Source of the DNA: Okibacterium sp. HSC-33S16
Lineage (GTDB): Bacteria; Actinomycetota; Actinomycetes; Actinomycetales; Microbacteriaceae
DNA: 64,000 nucleotides
Direction: 5' to 3'
NCBI RefSeq assembly: GCF_024171565.1
Contig: NZ_JALJZZ010000002.1
Location: forward strand, 496,001 to 560,000
Shown: positions 63,205-64,000 of the stretch, one piece after another
How the letters are laid out: each line of letters begins with the position of its first letter
Numbering within the stretch: the first letter of the stretch is position 1
Notes under the pieces: model-generated
What the model was told of the DNA's origin: nothing
The model's database searches: none
The model's input: the letters and a program-made list of their open reading frames with translations, nothing else
Program-made: the position numbers and the translations under genes

Positions 63205-64000
63205 ATGTGCGGCATCGTCGGCATCGTTTCCCCTGAGCCTGTCAACCAGCAGGTCTACGACGCGTTGCTGCTTTTGCAGCACCGCGGGCAGGACTCCACC
63301 GGTATCGCTACGGCGGATGGTCCGACCTTCCACATCCACAAGGCTAAGGGCCAGGTGCGCGAGGCGTTCCGCACCCGCGACATGCGCTCGCTGCTTGGCA
63401 AGATGGGACTGGGCCACGTCCGCTACGCCACGAAGGGTATCGCCGACAATGAACAAGAGGCACAACCGTTCTACGTGAACGCGCCTTATGGCATCATCCT
63501 CGTGCACAACGGCAACCTCACCAACACGCGTGAACTCGCCGATGACCTCTTCCACATCGACCGCCGCCACGTGAACTCCACCAGCGACACCGAGATGCTG
63601 CTCAACGTCCTCGCGACCGAACTGCAGTCGCAGATCACCGGTCTCGGACTCGACCCTGACCAGATCTTCACGGCCGTGTCCCAGGTGCACGAGCGCGTCG
63701 AGGGGTCATATGCCGCGATCGCCATGATCGCGGGTCACGGCTTACTTGCATTCCGTGACCCGTATGGAATCCGCCCGCTCATCCTCGGCAAGCGTTCCGC
63801 TGGGCTCGTCGGCGACGAGTGGATTGTGTCCTCCGAGTCGCTCGTGCTCGAGAGCGCGGGTTATGAGGTCGTCCGGGAGGTCGCCCCGGGTGAAGCCATT
63901 TTCATCACCACCTCCGGCGAGATGTACTCGCGCCAGTGCGCCAAGAACCCCCGGCTCGTGCCGTGCTCCTTTGAGTACGTGTACCTGGCGCGCCCCGACT
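63205..64000 (+). CDS. purF: Amidophosphoribosyltransferase, N-terminal part (truncated by window edge)
   Basis: The frame remains open at the right edge; about 265 residues are seen. It starts MCGIVGIVSPE with Cys2 as the nucleophile exposed after Met removal (no propeptide). LLLLQHRGQDSTGIAT-type sequence and GLGHVRYATKG (glutamine site) follow. It makes phosphoribosylamine from PRPP and glutamine, the committed step of purine synthesis. AAGGAG is 10 bp upstream. The PRPP-binding half is beyond the window. Confidence 0.95.
   Translation, partial: MCGIVGIVSPEPVNQQVYDALLLLQHRGQDSTGIATADGPTFHIHKAKGQVREAFRTRDMRSLLGKMGLGHVRYATKGIADNEQEAQPFYVNAPYGIILVHNGNLTNTRELADDLFHIDRRHVNSTSDTEMLLNVLATELQSQITGLGLDPDQIFTAVSQVHERVEGSYAAIAMIAGHGLLAFRDPYGIRPLILGKRSAGLVGDEWIVSSESLVLESAGYEVVREVAPGEAIFITTSGEMYSRQCAKNPRLVPCSFEYVYLARPD

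Overview
The window is high-GC chromosomal DNA from an actinobacterium, most likely a member of the Microbacteriaceae or a close Micrococcales relative. Support for this comes from dense short-spaced genes with many 4-bp stop/start overlaps and GTG starts, the unlinked pur genes, DUF3151 next to purA, a septum-formation-family protein and a sterol-carrier-family protein next to purD. The family placement is inference. I see no prophage, integrase, transposase, CRISPR array, tRNA or rRNA; this is a mostly housekeeping chromosome segment.

Layout. 1-3.7 kb: end of a class III aminotransferase coupled to methylmalonate-semialdehyde dehydrogenase, a convergent LysR regulator and a 40-aa membrane protein too short for routine ORF calling. 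3.8-7.2 kb: pyrE, a large septum-formation-domain membrane protein with a 15-bp coding tandem repeat, and a HAD phosphatase. 7.2-9.2 kb: a manganese unit made of a DtxR/MntR-type repressor and an NRAMP transporter, with two palindromic operators, one covering the transporter start codon. 9.2-13.7 kb: a TrmH-type methyltransferase, an NTF2-fold protein and a four-gene OpuC-type osmoprotectant importer. 13.8-17.1 kb: an M23 cell-wall protein behind a 9-bp-period direct repeat, DUF3151, and purA.

17.1-21.9 kb is the most unusual stretch. It has an ER/archaeal-type (SipW-like) signal peptidase, two exported proteins with SipW-dependent (TasA-like) signal peptides, an LPxTG surface protein, an OmpR-type response regulator with a long linker, and a convergent Hpt-like protein lacking the phosphorylatable histidine. 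It looks like a dedicated extracellular-filament or surface-matrix unit with its own regulator. 22-31.5 kb: a DrrAB-type exporter, a mycothiol-type DinB-fold protein, a lactonase, a GNAT enzyme, an EamA transporter, an ABC/FtsX exporter, chorismate mutase and an SDR.

31.5-37.8 kb: a divergent efflux or envelope module. A TetR gene faces a two-gene operon encoding an MMPL transporter fused to a degenerate ABC-ATPase-like domain and a YhgE/Pip protein. Three operators repeat at exactly 17 bp between them. Next is a 625-bp gap with two 146-bp repeat units that carry inverted ends. 37.8-44.6 kb: purL, DUF3817, an ABC exporter, a MerR regulator with a classic 19-bp-spacer promoter, purQ and purS. 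44.6-49.8 kb: a NarL-type two-component pair, an esterase, and a phosphonatase-like HAD hydrolase with a zinc alcohol dehydrogenase. 49.8-58.3 kb: a glyoxalase/dioxygenase-fold protein, a purC-MFS-GNAT run, and a CUT1-type importer lacking an ATPase, led by an isopenicillin-N-epimerase-like PLP enzyme and faced by a GntR regulator. 59-64 kb: purD, a sterol-carrier-family protein, an EI24 membrane protein, a small membrane protein, purM and the start of purF.

Eight purine genes (purA, L, Q, S, C, D, M, F) are scattered over the window, covering much of the de novo IMP route plus the first AMP-specific step.
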